NCBI RefSeq assembly: GCF_004118285.1
Contig: NZ_SDHY01000007.1
Location: 1-64,000, forward strand
Source: Aquirufa rosea
GTDB lineage: Bacteria; Bacteroidota; Bacteroidia; Cytophagales; Spirosomataceae
DNA: 64,000 nucleotides
Reading direction: 5' to 3'
Of the stretch, positions 43,549 to 52,571 are shown one piece after another. Under the pieces are notes generated by a model. The model did not search any database and was not told the DNA's origin. It saw only the letters and a list, made by a program, of their open reading frames with translations. Every line of letters starts with the position of its first letter. The first letter of the stretch is position 1. The position numbers and the translations under genes are program-made.

Positions 43549-44276
43549 CCTACCAATAATTGGGCTAATAAATAATCAGCTATGAGCACTGCGATACAGG
43601 AATTTGTTACGGCAGCTGTGCTAGCCTTTCCCACCTCATAAGCTCCTCCTTTGGTATAAAAACCTTGAAAAGAGGCAATAGAAGCAATTAAAAAGGCAAA
43701 GACCACCGATTTCACGAGGGCAAAGAACATATAATTCCCTTTAAACTGAAATTGGATTCCATGAATGTACTCTTGCGGTGAGATAGCACCTGTTAGCCAA
43801 CCTGCAATGTAACCGCCATAAATACCTAGGAAACATGCTAAGGTTACCAACATCGGAAAGGTGATGATGGAAGCCAAAATTTTAGGCAATACCAAATAGG
43901 ATTGAGAATTTATTCCCATCACTTCCAAAGCATCAATCTGCTCCGTGATACGCATGGTACCTAATTGTCCTGCTATACTCGAACCCACTTTACCACTCAA
44001 TACCACACAGGTAATGGTAGGTCCTAACTCCAACAGTGTGGAATCACGAACAATCAAACTAATGATATACTGCGGTACAAAAGGATTATCCATGTTGGCT
44101 GCCGTTTGTACGCAAGTCACTGCCCCCAAGAAGGAGGCCACGATGGTCACAATCAACAAAGAATTGATACCAATATCCATGCACTCCTGAAAAACCAAGG
44201 ACACATATACCCTAAATTTCTCAGGATTTGTAAAAAGCTTACCTAGGAAGATTAAATATTTACCTAATTTTGACAT
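43545..44276 (-). CDS. mlaE: MlaE family ABC transporter permease
   Basis: A permease of the Mla/MCE lipid transport system, inner membrane, retrograde or anterograde phospholipid movement. From ATG 44276 it is 243 residues (SKLGKYLIFLGKLFTNPEKF); an upstream in-frame Met at 44321 would add 15 unlikely residues and overlap the next gene. Typical motifs: SLLIVTIVASFLGAVTCVQTAANM, YIISLIVRDSTLLELGPTITCVVLSGKVGSSIAGQLGTMRITEQIDALEVMG and TGAISPQEYIHGIQ. About five hydrophobic segments. The ATPase and MCE partners are not in the window directly adjacent; only the permease is here. It converges on the transglutaminase gene. Confidence 0.92.
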   Translation of the reverse strand: MSKLGKYLIFLGKLFTNPEKFRVYVSLVFQECMDIGINSLLIVTIVASFLGAVTCVQTAANMDNPFVPQYIISLIVRDSTLLELGPTITCVVLSGKVGSSIAGQLGTMRITEQIDALEVMGINSQSYLVLPKILASIITFPMLVTLACFLGIYGGYIAGWLTGAISPQEYIHGIQFQFKGNYMFFALVKSVVFAFLIASIASFQGFYTKGGAYEVGKASTAAVTNSCIAVLIADYLLAQLLVG

Positions 44277-44313
44277 GCGTAGGAATGATGGTGCGCAATA
44301 AGACTCAAATATA

Positions 44314-45018
44314 ATGAACAAAACGGTAGTAATCAGTGGGGGAAGTCAGGGAATTGGCAAAGCTTTGGTGAAAAAATTCATTTCGGAAGGATTCAATACC
44401 TTCACCTGCTCCAGAAAGGCAGGCAATCTAGCCGCTTTACAGGAGGAAATAAATAACTCATTGCTCCATACCTTCGTGGCAGATTTGAGCCAAAAAGAAC
44501 AAACAAAAGCCTTTGCAGAATTCGTTCTGGGGCATACTCAACAAATTGACGTTTTAATCAACAATGCAGGTTTTTTCTTGCCAGGTCAAATACAAAACGA
44601 GGAAGATCAGGTATTGGAACGTCAAATCGAAACCAATGTTTATTCAGCTTATCATTTGACAAGAGCCCTTTTGCCCAGTTTCCAAGCCAGAAAAGCAGGG
44701 CATATTTTTACGATTTGCTCTACTGCCTCTATCACTGCATACACGCAAGGTGGCTCATATTGTATTAGTAAATATGCCTTATTGGGATTTACTAAAGTAC
44801 TTCGTGAAGAATTAAAAACCCAAGGTATCAAAGTAACGGCCGTGCTTCCAGGGGCAACGCTTACACCTTCCTGGGATGGTGTCAACTTACCTGCCAGTCG
44901 ATTTATCCCCGCTGAAGACATCGCTTCCACTATTTGGGCCGCTTACCAAATGGCACCATCTACTGTATTAGAAGAGATATTAATTCGTCCCCAATTAGGA
45001 GATATAGATTTAGACTAA
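44314..45018 (+). CDS. SDR family NAD(P)-dependent oxidoreductase
   Basis: A 234-residue classical short-chain dehydrogenase. Cofactor motif VVISGGSQGIGKAL (5-18), NNAG at 82-85, catalytic tetrad near STAS (135-138) and Tyr148-x-x-x-Lys152 in GGSYCISKYALLGF. Length of the shortest classical SDRs. Substrate unknown. The ATG is 37 nt from mlaE's preferred start on the opposite strand, so the two share a tiny divergent promoter region. Its stop overlaps the tsaE start (TAATG), so it probably leads the tsaE transcription unit. Confidence 0.92.
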   Translation: MNKTVVISGGSQGIGKALVKKFISEGFNTFTCSRKAGNLAALQEEINNSLLHTFVADLSQKEQTKAFAEFVLGHTQQIDVLINNAGFFLPGQIQNEEDQVLERQIETNVYSAYHLTRALLPSFQARKAGHIFTICSTASITAYTQGGSYCISKYALLGFTKVLREELKTQGIKVTAVLPGATLTPSWDGVNLPASRFIPAEDIASTIWAAYQMAPSTVLEEILIRPQLGDIDLD

Positions 45019-45452
45019 TGAAAGAAGTTTTTAGCGCGACCTATGCCCTCGAGGAGCTACCAAGTGTTGTGAAGCAATGCTGGACCGCCAGTCAAAATCT
45101 TCCACATGTGTACCTATTCCGAGGACAAATGGGGGCTGGAAAAACGACATTCATTAAAGAATGGGGGAAGCAAGCTGGTGTGATGCAATCTGTGCAAAGC
45201 CCTACTTTCTCTTTGGTGAACGAATATCAAACAAAGGATGGAGATATCATTTACCATTTTGACCTATACCGACTTAAAAATGTTCAGGAAGCATTGGACA
45301 TTGGTATTGAAGAATACCTAGATTCTGGGCATCTTTGTTTCATAGAATGGCCGGAGCAAGCAGAGGAGCTATGGGATTTTCCCCACCTAGAGTTCAATAT
45401 TAGCACCCAAGAAGATGGGCAGCGGCATCTTACAGTGAATTGGCAAGCATGA
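45018..45452 (+). CDS. tsaE: tRNA threonylcarbamoyladenosine biosynthesis protein TsaE
   Basis: A 144-residue P-loop ATPase that works with TsaB, TsaD and TsaC to make t6A37 in tRNAs decoding ANN. Walker A GQMGAGKTT at 36-44, then SPTFSLVNEYQ (about 64-74, with the conserved Thr) and HFDLYRL (about 82-88), GIEEYL and CFIEWPEQAEEL with Walker B-type Glu. The start 45018 overlaps the SDR stop (TAATG); a longer frame back to 44934 is inside the SDR and not supported. It overlaps the start of ald by ATGA. Confidence 0.95.
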   Translation: MKEVFSATYALEELPSVVKQCWTASQNLPHVYLFRGQMGAGKTTFIKEWGKQAGVMQSVQSPTFSLVNEYQTKDGDIIYHFDLYRLKNVQEALDIGIEEYLDSGHLCFIEWPEQAEELWDFPHLEFNISTQEDGQRHLTVNWQA

Positions 45453-46669
45453 TGATGGAAACAAACCCTTTTCAAGAATTATTAGCCCAACAAGGCATCA
45501 TGCCCATGGAGGCGATGGCCTGGACCAAACAAAATGCCCGTAGCATTCTGATTGGAATACCCAAAGAACATTCCAAATTCGAAAACCGCGTGGCACTGAG
45601 TCCACATGCAGTTCAATTATTAGTTGCCAATGGCCATGAAATTCTAGTTGAAAAATCAGCTGGTGAACGCTCAGGATTCTTAGACGCCGATTATTTATTA
45701 GCAGGGGCTTCAATCACTGAGGATATTTCCCAAGTTTGGCAATCACCCCTGGTCATTAAAATTAATCCTCCCAGTGAAAAGGAAGTAGAATTAATGAAAG
45801 TGGGAAATTGCCTGATTTCCTGTGCCTCTTACCATCACCTAAGTGTGGAGATAATTGATAAACTCATTCAAAAGAAAATTCTGGCTATCGGCTTAGAATA
45901 TGCAGAAGATAATGGTGGAGGATTTCCTTTCGTAAAAATCATGGCAGAAATAGCAGGTCAACTCATCCTACCGATCGCATCGGAGATTTTACGAAAAGAG
46001 CATCAGCCAGGTATTTTTTTGGGTAATGTGACGGGAGTGCCTCCTAGTAAAATGGTCTTGTTGGGGGCAGGTCATGTGGTAGAGCAGGCTGCCAGGGCCG
46101 CTTGGCATGCAGGAATTCAAGTGCAGGTTTTCGATAAAGACATTTATAAACTTCAGCGCTTAAAACAAAGTTTAGGCTTCCCTCTCATCACGCAAGTGAT
46201 AGATTCGGAAAACTTACCTAAAGCACTACAAGAAGCCCAAGTCATTGTAGGTGCATTACGCTCGGATAGCGGCATTACTCCTTGCATTGTGACAGAAGAA
46301 ATGGTGAGCAAATTAAAGGAAGGAACCCTCATCATGGATGTTTGCATCGACCAAGGTGGTTGCTTTGAGACATCCTCCACTACCCATTTAGGTAATCCTA
46401 CTTTCATTAAATATGGGATTATTCACTATTGTGTCCCCAATATACCTTCACAGGTGGGACAAACAGCCAGCTTGGCCATTAGTAATTTGATAACCTCCTT
46501 TTTACTAAAAGCCGGTAAAACAGGAGGAGTAGAAGAAATGCTGTGGCAGGGAAAATCCTTTATGAAAGGAGTTTACGCTTACAAAGGCTATATCACTCAT
46601 CCGATGATCGGAAAGTTATTTCACAAATCTGTCAAAGATATTCAGTTGCTACTACTAAGTAAGAGTTAA
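45449..46669 (+). CDS. ald: Alanine dehydrogenase/PNT family
   Basis: A 406-residue enzyme converting alanine and NAD to pyruvate, ammonia and NADH. Seen: ILIGIPKEHSKFENRVALSPHAVQLLV (about 32-58, the AlaDH/PNT N-terminal signature), GFLDADYLLAGASI, SCASYHHLS and GVPPSKMVLLGAGHVVEQAARAA (about 190-212, NAD-binding GxGxxG variant GAGHVVEQ), DVCIDQGGCFETS and HYCVPNIPSQVGQTASLAISN (about 330-350). Several Met codons open the frame (45449, 45452, 45455); 45449 overlaps the tsaE stop by ATGA. Downstream is a small conserved hypothetical gene 4 nt away. Confidence 0.9.
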   Translation: MMMETNPFQELLAQQGIMPMEAMAWTKQNARSILIGIPKEHSKFENRVALSPHAVQLLVANGHEILVEKSAGERSGFLDADYLLAGASITEDISQVWQSPLVIKINPPSEKEVELMKVGNCLISCASYHHLSVEIIDKLIQKKILAIGLEYAEDNGGGFPFVKIMAEIAGQLILPIASEILRKEHQPGIFLGNVTGVPPSKMVLLGAGHVVEQAARAAWHAGIQVQVFDKDIYKLQRLKQSLGFPLITQVIDSENLPKALQEAQVIVGALRSDSGITPCIVTEEMVSKLKEGTLIMDVCIDQGGCFETSSTTHLGNPTFIKYGIIHYCVPNIPSQVGQTASLAISNLITSFLLKAGKTGGVEEMLWQGKSFMKGVYAYKGYITHPMIGKLFHKSVKDIQLLLLSKS

Positions 46670-46673
46670 TACT

Positions 46674-47078
46674 ATGATTGAAGATTATCAAGCCCTTTCC
46701 AACGCTCCCAATTCCCCAGACCTGAATGGTAAATACTTGGGACTCATTTCCAGTGATTTTATCTTGGTTTCAGAACTATTAAAAGAAGCTTCCTATCAGA
46801 TCAAGAAAAGAGGATTTTCTGACTACCCTCTTTTTGTTACGTCCCAAAGACCTGTTGAAATCGGTCAAAAACTGATTGGGGTCAATGAAATGAATGGCAA
46901 CAAATGGAATTACCATGCCTCCACCTTGGAAGAGTTTTTACAGCGTGGTTTAGTGGCTGAAGAGAACAAAGAGTTATTTATTCAAAACTACAAGGACATT
47001 GAGGAATTTGCTTGCCTTTTCGTGGTCGATGGACAGTTTACCAATTTTGTGTTTATCCCCTTTCCGGAGGAAATGTAA
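46674..47078 (+). CDS. Conserved hypothetical protein
   Basis: A 134-residue protein, not assigned to a named family. It has no signal peptide or membrane segment. Recognisable segments are LNGKYLGLISSDFILVSELLKEASYQIKKRG and LEEFLQRGLV plus FACLFVVDGQFTNFVFIPFP, mixed alpha/beta. It lies 4 nt after ald on the same strand, so it is probably cotranscribed. I recall similar small proteins in other Bacteroidota at this position, but without a known function. Confidence 0.75.
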   Translation: MIEDYQALSNAPNSPDLNGKYLGLISSDFILVSELLKEASYQIKKRGFSDYPLFVTSQRPVEIGQKLIGVNEMNGNKWNYHASTLEEFLQRGLVAEENKELFIQNYKDIEEFACLFVVDGQFTNFVFIPFPEEM

Positions 47079-47081
47079 TTA

Positions 47082-47112
47082 AGGTAGAAGGTAGAATTAG
47101 GAATGTAGAATT
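47082..47112. repeat. TAGAATG microrepeat
   Basis: GGTAGAAGGTAGAATTAGG and ATGTAGAATTT repeat the word family seen at other gene junctions. Non-coding, between the hypothetical gene and xerD (convergent). Confidence 0.45.
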
Positions 47113-47163
47113 TATTTCAAATTCCATTCAGGATGAATCAACCTACTATCAGGACAAGACATT

Positions 47164-48072
47164 CTACATCCTCTTATTCAGCGGATGAAAATCCCGTACC
47201 ATCTGACTCAAGTAGGCCCGATCAAGGTGGGTATAAATTTCAGTGGTTAAAATGGATTCATGCCCAAGCATCTCCTGAACAGCCCGTAAATCTGCTCCTC
47301 CCTCTATCAAATGCGTGGCAAAAGAATGTCGAAATGTATGTGGACTAATTGATTTGGTTATCCCGGCTTTTGCGGCTAAGTCTTTGCAAATAATAAAAAC
47401 CATGACCCGACTCAAGGAGCCTCCTCTCCTGTTTAAGAACACATAATTCAAAGCTTCCTTCTTCACAGGTATTTGTGACCGAACTGATTCTAAGTATATT
47501 TTCAGATAACGAAAAGCATCCTTCCCGGCAGGAACTAGCCTTTCCTTATCCCCTTTTCCACGTACTTTCAAGAAACCAATATCTTCATATACATCCGTCA
47601 ATTTCAATTGTGTTAATTCTGAAACTCGCATTCCTGCGCCATACAACATTTCCAACATAGCCCGATTGCGCACGCCTTCGGGAGTTGACATATCATTTTG
47701 CTCCAAGATTTGATTGATTTCATCCAATGAAAGCGTGTCTGGAAGTTTACGTCCTTGTTGAGGACTCTTGATATGCCAAGTAGGATCCTGTTCAATATGT
47801 CCATCAAAAGTGAGGTAATGAAAAAAGGAACGCAAACCCGAAAGACACCGAGCCTGAGTACTGGCTTCAATACCCAGGCTATGCAGATCTTTCAAAAATG
47901 ATAAAATATGCTCTTCCTTCAAATCCGTCAAAGGCCACTTCTCTCCTAGGATTGGTGCTAGGTAAGCGGCCAGCTTCCTCACATCCCGCAAATAGGCCTC
48001 ATGCGAGTGCCCAGATAAACCTCGTTCTATCTTTAAATAATTCCCAAAGGATTGGATTTCCTTTTCCCACAT
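47164..48072 (-). CDS. xerD: Site-specific tyrosine recombinase (XerD)
   Basis: A 302-residue tyrosine recombinase resolving chromosome dimers at dif with FtsK. N-terminal core-binding SAM-like domain (1-105), then catalytic residues Arg149 (GMRVSELTQL), Lys174 (VRGKGDKERLVP), His245 and Arg248 (PHTFRHSFATHL), His271 (MLGHESI) and Tyr280 (EIYTHLD), all six in place, so it is probably active. Length and domain order match XerC/D rather than a phage integrase. Chromosomal context is housekeeping (ald on one side, aroQ on the other). Whether XerC or XerD cannot be told without comparison; XerD is the closer guess. Confidence 0.92.
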   Translation of the reverse strand: MWEKEIQSFGNYLKIERGLSGHSHEAYLRDVRKLAAYLAPILGEKWPLTDLKEEHILSFLKDLHSLGIEASTQARCLSGLRSFFHYLTFDGHIEQDPTWHIKSPQQGRKLPDTLSLDEINQILEQNDMSTPEGVRNRAMLEMLYGAGMRVSELTQLKLTDVYEDIGFLKVRGKGDKERLVPAGKDAFRYLKIYLESVRSQIPVKKEALNYVFLNRRGGSLSRVMVFIICKDLAAKAGITKSISPHTFRHSFATHLIEGGADLRAVQEMLGHESILTTEIYTHLDRAYLSQMVRDFHPLNKRM

Positions 48073-48174
48073 GGCCTTTTTATTAAAACTAACATGTAAA
48101 TTTAGAAGAAATACGTAATTTTAAACCTTGACGAACGTTTTAAACTCCTTGAAAGTTAAGTAAATCCCGTTTTT

Positions 48175-48600
48175 ATGGTCAGAAAAAAAATATTAATTCT
48201 CAATGGCCCCAATTTAAATTTATTAGGTACGAGAGAACCTGAAATTTATGGTCATCAGACCTTTGAACAATACTTAGAGGTTTTAAAAGACAAATTCGAA
48301 AAGGAATTGGATTTGGAATATTTCCAATCCAACAGCGAGGGTGCCATAATCAGCAAATTACATGAGGTTGGCTTTTCCTATGACGGTATTTTATTAAATG
48401 CAGGCGGATATACCCATACTTCCATTGCCATAGCTGATGCCGTTTCCGCCATTTCTACTCCAGTCATTGAAGTCCATATTTCTAATGTGCATGCCCGGGA
48501 ATCTTTCCGTGCACATTCTTACTTAAGTCCAAAATGCAAAGGAACCATCATCGGTTTTGGATTGAGAAGTTATGATTTAGGCCTGTATTCCTTTATTTAA
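48175..48600 (+). CDS. aroQ: Type II 3-dehydroquinate dehydratase
   Basis: A 141-residue dodecameric type II dehydroquinase, shikimate pathway step 3. Start signature ILILNGPNLNLLGTREPEIYG (7-27), Tyr25 as the catalytic base, Asn near 75 (LNAGGYTHTSIAIADA, about 76-91) and Glu-Val-His-Ile-Ser (about 99-103) with the catalytic His, then RESFRAHSYLSPKCKGTI. Length normal. Followed at once (1 nt) by an aminotransferase, so likely cotranscribed with the genes up to 50866. Confidence 0.95.
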   Translation: MVRKKILILNGPNLNLLGTREPEIYGHQTFEQYLEVLKDKFEKELDLEYFQSNSEGAIISKLHEVGFSYDGILLNAGGYTHTSIAIADAVSAISTPVIEVHISNVHARESFRAHSYLSPKCKGTIIGFGLRSYDLGLYSFI

Positions 48601-48601
48601 C

Positions 48602-49666
48602 ATGCTTTCTTTTTACCCTGGTCCATCCAAAGTCTATCCTCAAACTTTGGGCTTCATCCAAGAAGCGTATGAGCAAGGTATTGTAAGCATTAACCATCGG
48701 AGTGCCCGCTTTGAGAGACTTTTAAAAGAAACTTTAGAAAATCTGCACCAGAAATGGGATATTCCCAGTGAATACACCATTTATTTTATTTCCTCTGCCA
48801 CAGAAGCTTGGGAAATAGTCGCAGAGTCATTAATAGAACAAAAAAGTATGCACCTCTATAATGGTGCTTTTGGTAAAAAATGGAGCCATTATGTGGCGCA
48901 AATCATTCCACAGGCCCAAAGTAAAGAATTTGCTTTAAATGAATCCTTGGTTGAATGTGCCGAGTCTATTACTCCGCAACAAAAATCATCCATTGACACC
49001 CTTTGTCTGGTACAAAGCGAAACCTCCAATGGCACTGGACAAGTAATCAATCGAAAGGACTTAGGTTTTTCGGATGATTGCCTGATTGCTGTAGATGCCA
49101 CTTCCTCCATGGGGGGCATCCAATTACCTTGGTCTGAAGCAGATGTATGGTTGGCCTCCTGCCAAAAATGCATGGGTATTCCAGCAGGATTGGGTGTACT
49201 CATTTGTTCCCCAAAAGCTTTAGCACGTGCAGAGAAATTACAACATAAAGGACATTATAACAGCATTTTGTTGATGGAACAAAATCGAAAATTGTTCCAA
49301 ACGCACTATACGCCCAATGTGCTGGGCATTTACCTTTTAAACCGTTTGAGTCAAACGTTGCCATCTATCCAAGAGATTCAACAAAGCACCTTGGAAAAAA
49401 TGGCGATCTGGGAGGATTTTTGGCAACATCAATCACAATTCCAATTTGATTTTTTAATCGATAAAAAAGAACTTCGCTTACCTACTGTCTTAGCCCTACA
49501 AGGAGAAGCGTCGGAAGTTCATCGAATTTTACGACTAGCGGAACAAAACCACGTGGACTTAGGAAAAGGTTATGGAGTTTGGAAGGAAAATACCTTTCGA
49601 ATTGCCAATTTCCCAAGTCATACGCTAGAAGATATCCATTCTTTGATTCAAATCATACAAGCTTAA
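48602..49666 (+). CDS. Class V aminotransferase (phosphoserine aminotransferase-like)
   Basis: A 354-residue PLP enzyme of fold type I, close to SerC or alanine-glyoxylate aminotransferase. Seen: MLSFYPGPSKVYP, NHRSARFERLL (31-41), the PLP region SATEAW (65-70), Asp165 in IAVDATSSMGG, and the Schiff base Lys189 in CQKCMGIPAGLGVL. The phosphoserine-specific residues cannot be verified by eye. It lies between aroQ and marC in a compact run of same-strand genes, so its pathway role is uncertain. Length is typical of the family. Confidence 0.85.
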   Translation: MLSFYPGPSKVYPQTLGFIQEAYEQGIVSINHRSARFERLLKETLENLHQKWDIPSEYTIYFISSATEAWEIVAESLIEQKSMHLYNGAFGKKWSHYVAQIIPQAQSKEFALNESLVECAESITPQQKSSIDTLCLVQSETSNGTGQVINRKDLGFSDDCLIAVDATSSMGGIQLPWSEADVWLASCQKCMGIPAGLGVLICSPKALARAEKLQHKGHYNSILLMEQNRKLFQTHYTPNVLGIYLLNRLSQTLPSIQEIQQSTLEKMAIWEDFWQHQSQFQFDFLIDKKELRLPTVLALQGEASEVHRILRLAEQNHVDLGKGYGVWKENTFRIANFPSHTLEDIHSLIQIIQA

Positions 49667-49667
49667 C

Positions 49668-50237
49668 ATGCACTTCGACCTAAAAGAAATTATATCATCA
49701 AGCCTCATACTCTTTTCCGTGATTGATATCTTGGGATCTATTCCCATCATCATCGATCTGAGAAAGAAAAATGGCAGTATTCATGCGGAGCAAGCCACTT
49801 TAGTCTCTGGGGCCATCATGATAGGTTTCTTTTTTGCAGGTAAATTTATACTACATCTCTTGGGTGTTGACACCAACTCATTCGCTGTAGCCGGTGCTTT
49901 AATCATATTTCTTATAGGCCTAGAAATGACTCTTGGCAGAAATATTTTCAAGGCGGAAGAAATGCAAGGAGGAACCCACTCCATAGTTCCCTTGGCTTTT
50001 CCGGTCATCGCTGGTGCAGGTACTATGACCACCTTGATTTCTCTGAAATCACAGTTTGAGGAGGAAAACATCATCATCAGCATACTTATTAACCTCATCT
50101 TTATCTATTTAGTCCTTCGTAGCAGTGTTTGGATAGAAAAGAAATTAGGTAATGTGGGCACGCAAATTTTACGAAAGGTATTTGGAGTAATTCTAATTGC
50201 CATCGCCATAAAAATCATTAAAACCCGTCTATTTTAG
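49668..50237 (+). CDS. MarC family integral membrane protein
   Basis: A 189-residue inner membrane protein of the MarC/UPF0056 family. About six hydrophobic segments, with ILGSIPIIIDL near the start, KFILHLLGVDTNSFAVAGALIIFLIGLEM in the centre and PLAFPVIAGAGTMTTLI (about 109-125), the recurring signature. The antibiotic-resistance link in the name was not confirmed. Starts 1 nt after the aminotransferase and ends 2 nt before rnhA-like gene. Confidence 0.92.
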   Translation: MHFDLKEIISSSLILFSVIDILGSIPIIIDLRKKNGSIHAEQATLVSGAIMIGFFFAGKFILHLLGVDTNSFAVAGALIIFLIGLEMTLGRNIFKAEEMQGGTHSIVPLAFPVIAGAGTMTTLISLKSQFEEENIIISILINLIFIYLVLRSSVWIEKKLGNVGTQILRKVFGVILIAIAIKIIKTRLF

Positions 50238-50239
50238 GC

Positions 50240-50866
50240 ATGAGTAAAAAACAAAAATATTATGTCATTTGGGCGGGACATGAGACTGGCATTTTTGACT
50301 CTTGGGCCAAAGTGGAAAAACTGATTAAAAATTTTCCTGGGGCACAGTATAAATCCTTTGAAAGTCAGGCGGCAGCCGAAGATGCCTACAAAAAAAATTA
50401 TTGGGCAAGTGTCAATTCAAGCAAAAATTCCAGTCCCAAAAAGCCCCTTCAAAATCAAAATATCATCATTCCCAGTATTTCTGTAGATGCTGCCTGCTCA
50501 GGAAACCCCGGAGTGTTGGAATACCAAGGGGTCAATACCGCAACAAAAGAAGTTCTTTTTGCACAAGGTCCATATCCCGTAGGCACGGTAAATTTGGGAG
50601 AATTTCTAGCCATCGTTCACGGATTAGCCTACCTCAAAAAAATTGATAGCCCCTATCCATTGTACTCGGATTCTAGAACGGCCATAGCTTGGGTCAGAAA
50701 TAAAGCCATCAAGACCAATTTGGAAAGAAATGCCCAAACGGAAGAACTATTTGAACGAGTAGACAAGGCATTGGCTTGGTTAAAAAGTAATTTTTACCAA
50801 ACCCAAATTCTAAAGTGGGAGACTGAGCATTGGGGTGAAAATCCAGCGGATTATGGCAGAAAGTAG
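50240..50866 (+). CDS. Ribonuclease H with viroplasmin-like N-terminal domain
   Basis: A 208-residue RNase H1-type enzyme. The N-terminal hybrid-binding domain (about 5-50, YYVIWAGHETGIFDSWAKVEKLIKNFPGAQYKSF) is the viroplasmin-type module that binds RNA:DNA. The catalytic domain (about 73-205) carries Asp83 (SVDAACSGNPG), Glu121 (NLGEFLAIVHG), Asp144 (LYSDSRTAIAW) and a late Asp in ENPADYGRK, the usual DEDD set. So it probably removes RNA primers or R-loops. Overlaps trmN6 by 14 nt. Confidence 0.92.
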   Translation: MSKKQKYYVIWAGHETGIFDSWAKVEKLIKNFPGAQYKSFESQAAAEDAYKKNYWASVNSSKNSSPKKPLQNQNIIIPSISVDAACSGNPGVLEYQGVNTATKEVLFAQGPYPVGTVNLGEFLAIVHGLAYLKKIDSPYPLYSDSRTAIAWVRNKAIKTNLERNAQTEELFERVDKALAWLKSNFYQTQILKWETEHWGENPADYGRK

Positions 50867-51569
50867 ATCCCTCTTTCAGTTTAAACAATTTCAATTAGCC
50901 CACGGAAATCCTGGACTTAAAATCAGTACGGAAGCTTGTCTTTTGGGTGCTTGGATTCCCACCGCCAACGCACATCATGCCTTAGACATAGGTACAGGCT
51001 CGGGATTATTGGCGCATATGATTTGTCAAAAGTCGACCGAACTTCATATAGATGCCTTAGAAATTCATCCGGAAGTGGCTGCATTGGCTCAAGAAAATGT
51101 CAATCAAAGCCCGTTCAAAGAACGTATCCATATTTTTCAGGGAGATATCAAGGAATGGAATCCCAATCAAACATATGATTTGGTCATCTGCAATCCTCCC
51201 TTTTTTACTCAGCACTTAGCAGCTACTGATCCATCGAAACAAATGGCCATTCATGCTGATCATCTGAGTGCGGAAGCATTAGTAGATGCCATTGATCGAC
51301 ATCTATCAGAGGAAGGAAAATTTGCCGTTTTGTATCCCCCCTATGAAATGGCTTTATTTATAGAAATCGCCAAAAAAAGAGGCCTTTTTGCTCAAAGACT
51401 AGCAGAAATGATACCCAAGCCAGGGGCTAAAGTATTGCGAAAAATGCTGGTGGGAGCCCGACAAAAAACGGAAGTAAAGCTGGAACAAATCCATATTCGA
51501 GATGCGCAAGGCAAGTATCATCCTGACTTTCAAGAATTATTAAGACCTTACTATTTAATCTTCCCTTAA
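50853..51569 (+). CDS. trmN6: tRNA1(Val) (adenine(37)-N6)-methyltransferase family
   Basis: A SAM-dependent methyltransferase of the YfiC/TrmN6 type. ATG 50853 starts MAESRSLFQFKQFQLAHG; the longer frame back to 50835 adds six residues. SAM motif ALDIGTGSGLLAHMI (about 44-58), acidic end DALEIHPEVAALAQEN, and the target-adenine motif NPPF in LVICNPPFFTQHL (about 108-120). The enzyme makes m6A37 in tRNA-Val; the specificity is from homology. It overlaps the RNase H gene by 14 nt and precedes a glycosyltransferase by 33 nt. Confidence 0.9.
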   Translation: MAESRSLFQFKQFQLAHGNPGLKISTEACLLGAWIPTANAHHALDIGTGSGLLAHMICQKSTELHIDALEIHPEVAALAQENVNQSPFKERIHIFQGDIKEWNPNQTYDLVICNPPFFTQHLAATDPSKQMAIHADHLSAEALVDAIDRHLSEEGKFAVLYPPYEMALFIEIAKKRGLFAQRLAEMIPKPGAKVLRKMLVGARQKTEVKLEQIHIRDAQGKYHPDFQELLRPYYLIFP

Positions 51570-51589
51570 AATAATAACGCAGGTTTTTG

Positions 51590-51597
51590 TATTTTTG
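51590..51597 (+). promoter_or_regulatory. -7 box, near-leaderless start of glycosyltransferase
   Basis: TATTTTTG ends 5 nt before the ATG at 51603. Matches the spacing at 11266 and 31110. No -33 TTG recognised. Confidence 0.45.
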
Positions 51598-51602
51598 TCA
51601 AC

Positions 51603-52568
51603 ATGCAAGATTCCACGCTACAAATTTCCATCGTCGTTCCTCTCTTCAATGAGGCCGAATCTCTCCCAGAGTTATGTGCTTGGATTGACCGCGTCATGAG
51701 AGCCAATCATTTTACTTATGAAATGATTTTTGTGAATGATGGAAGTCGAGATGAATCTTGGGAGGTTTTGAAATCCTTATCGGTGCAATACCCTAGCCTC
51801 AAAGCGAGTTCTTTTGCCCGCAATTACGGTAAATCTGCCGCTTTGCATGAAGGATTTTCCAAAGCACAAGGAGACGTAGTCATAACCATGGATGCAGACT
51901 TACAGGATTCTCCAGACGAGATTCCCGCATTATATCAAATGATTAGCGAAGAAGGATACGATTTAGTGTCAGGTTGGAAGCAAAAGCGTTTTGATCCTTT
52001 ATCCAAAACCATCCCTACGAAATTGTACAATGCAGCTACTCGTGCCCTTTCCGGTGTCTATTTGCATGATTTCAATTGTGGATTAAAAGCCTATAGAAAA
52101 GAGGTTATTAAGACCATTCGATTATATGGTGAAATGCACCGATATATCCCCGTACAAGCCAAATGGAATGGATTTTCCAAGATTGGAGAAAAAGTGGTAC
52201 AACACCAAGCTAGAAAATATGGTGTCACTAAATTTGGTCTGGAACGATTTTTATATGGTTTTTTGGACTTACTCTCCATCACCTTTGTTCAGACCTTTGG
52301 TAAAAGACCCATGCACCTCTTTGGTAGCCTAGGTATATTGTCTTTCTTTTCTGGAAGCATCATTACCTTATGGCTGATTGGAGAAAAACTTTACAACATT
52401 ACCCAGCACCTAAAATACCGCAACGTTACCGATAACCCCTTGTTCTTTTTAGCACTAGTGGCTATCATCTTAGGGGTTCAGTTATTTCTAGCAGGATTTA
52501 TTGGAGAACTAATGGTAACGAATTCCGACAAAACTACTGATTATCAAATCAAGGAAGAATTATCCTAA
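51603..52568 (+). CDS. GT2 dolichyl-phosphate-mannose-like glycosyltransferase
   Basis: A 321-residue GT-A glycosyltransferase of the GtrB/ArnC/DPM type, moving a sugar to polyprenyl phosphate. Seen: ISIVVPLFNEAESLPEL (8-24), IFVNDGSRDESWEVL (42-56), metal motif MDADLQDSPDEIP (96-108), NCGLKAYRKEVI and RYIPVQAKWNGFSKIGEK (about 180-197), QARKYGVTKFGLERF. Two hydrophobic segments near 230-260 and 278-306 form a C-terminal hairpin in the membrane. Same-strand tcdA begins 3 nt later. Sugar unknown. Confidence 0.9.
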   Translation: MQDSTLQISIVVPLFNEAESLPELCAWIDRVMRANHFTYEMIFVNDGSRDESWEVLKSLSVQYPSLKASSFARNYGKSAALHEGFSKAQGDVVITMDADLQDSPDEIPALYQMISEEGYDLVSGWKQKRFDPLSKTIPTKLYNAATRALSGVYLHDFNCGLKAYRKEVIKTIRLYGEMHRYIPVQAKWNGFSKIGEKVVQHQARKYGVTKFGLERFLYGFLDLLSITFVQTFGKRPMHLFGSLGILSFFSGSIITLWLIGEKLYNITQHLKYRNVTDNPLFFLALVAIILGVQLFLAGFIGELMVTNSDKTTDYQIKEELS

Positions 52569-52571
52569 TCT

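Noticed and set aside
47133-47348. 71-codon plus-strand ORF
   Set aside because: Antisense to the catalytic end of xerD; no recognisable features.
47164-48072. XerD-type gene as the integrase for the 3.5-7.7 kb cassette-like units
   Set aside because: Length, context and motifs match a housekeeping Xer recombinase 40 kb away; no integron-specific insertion is seen.
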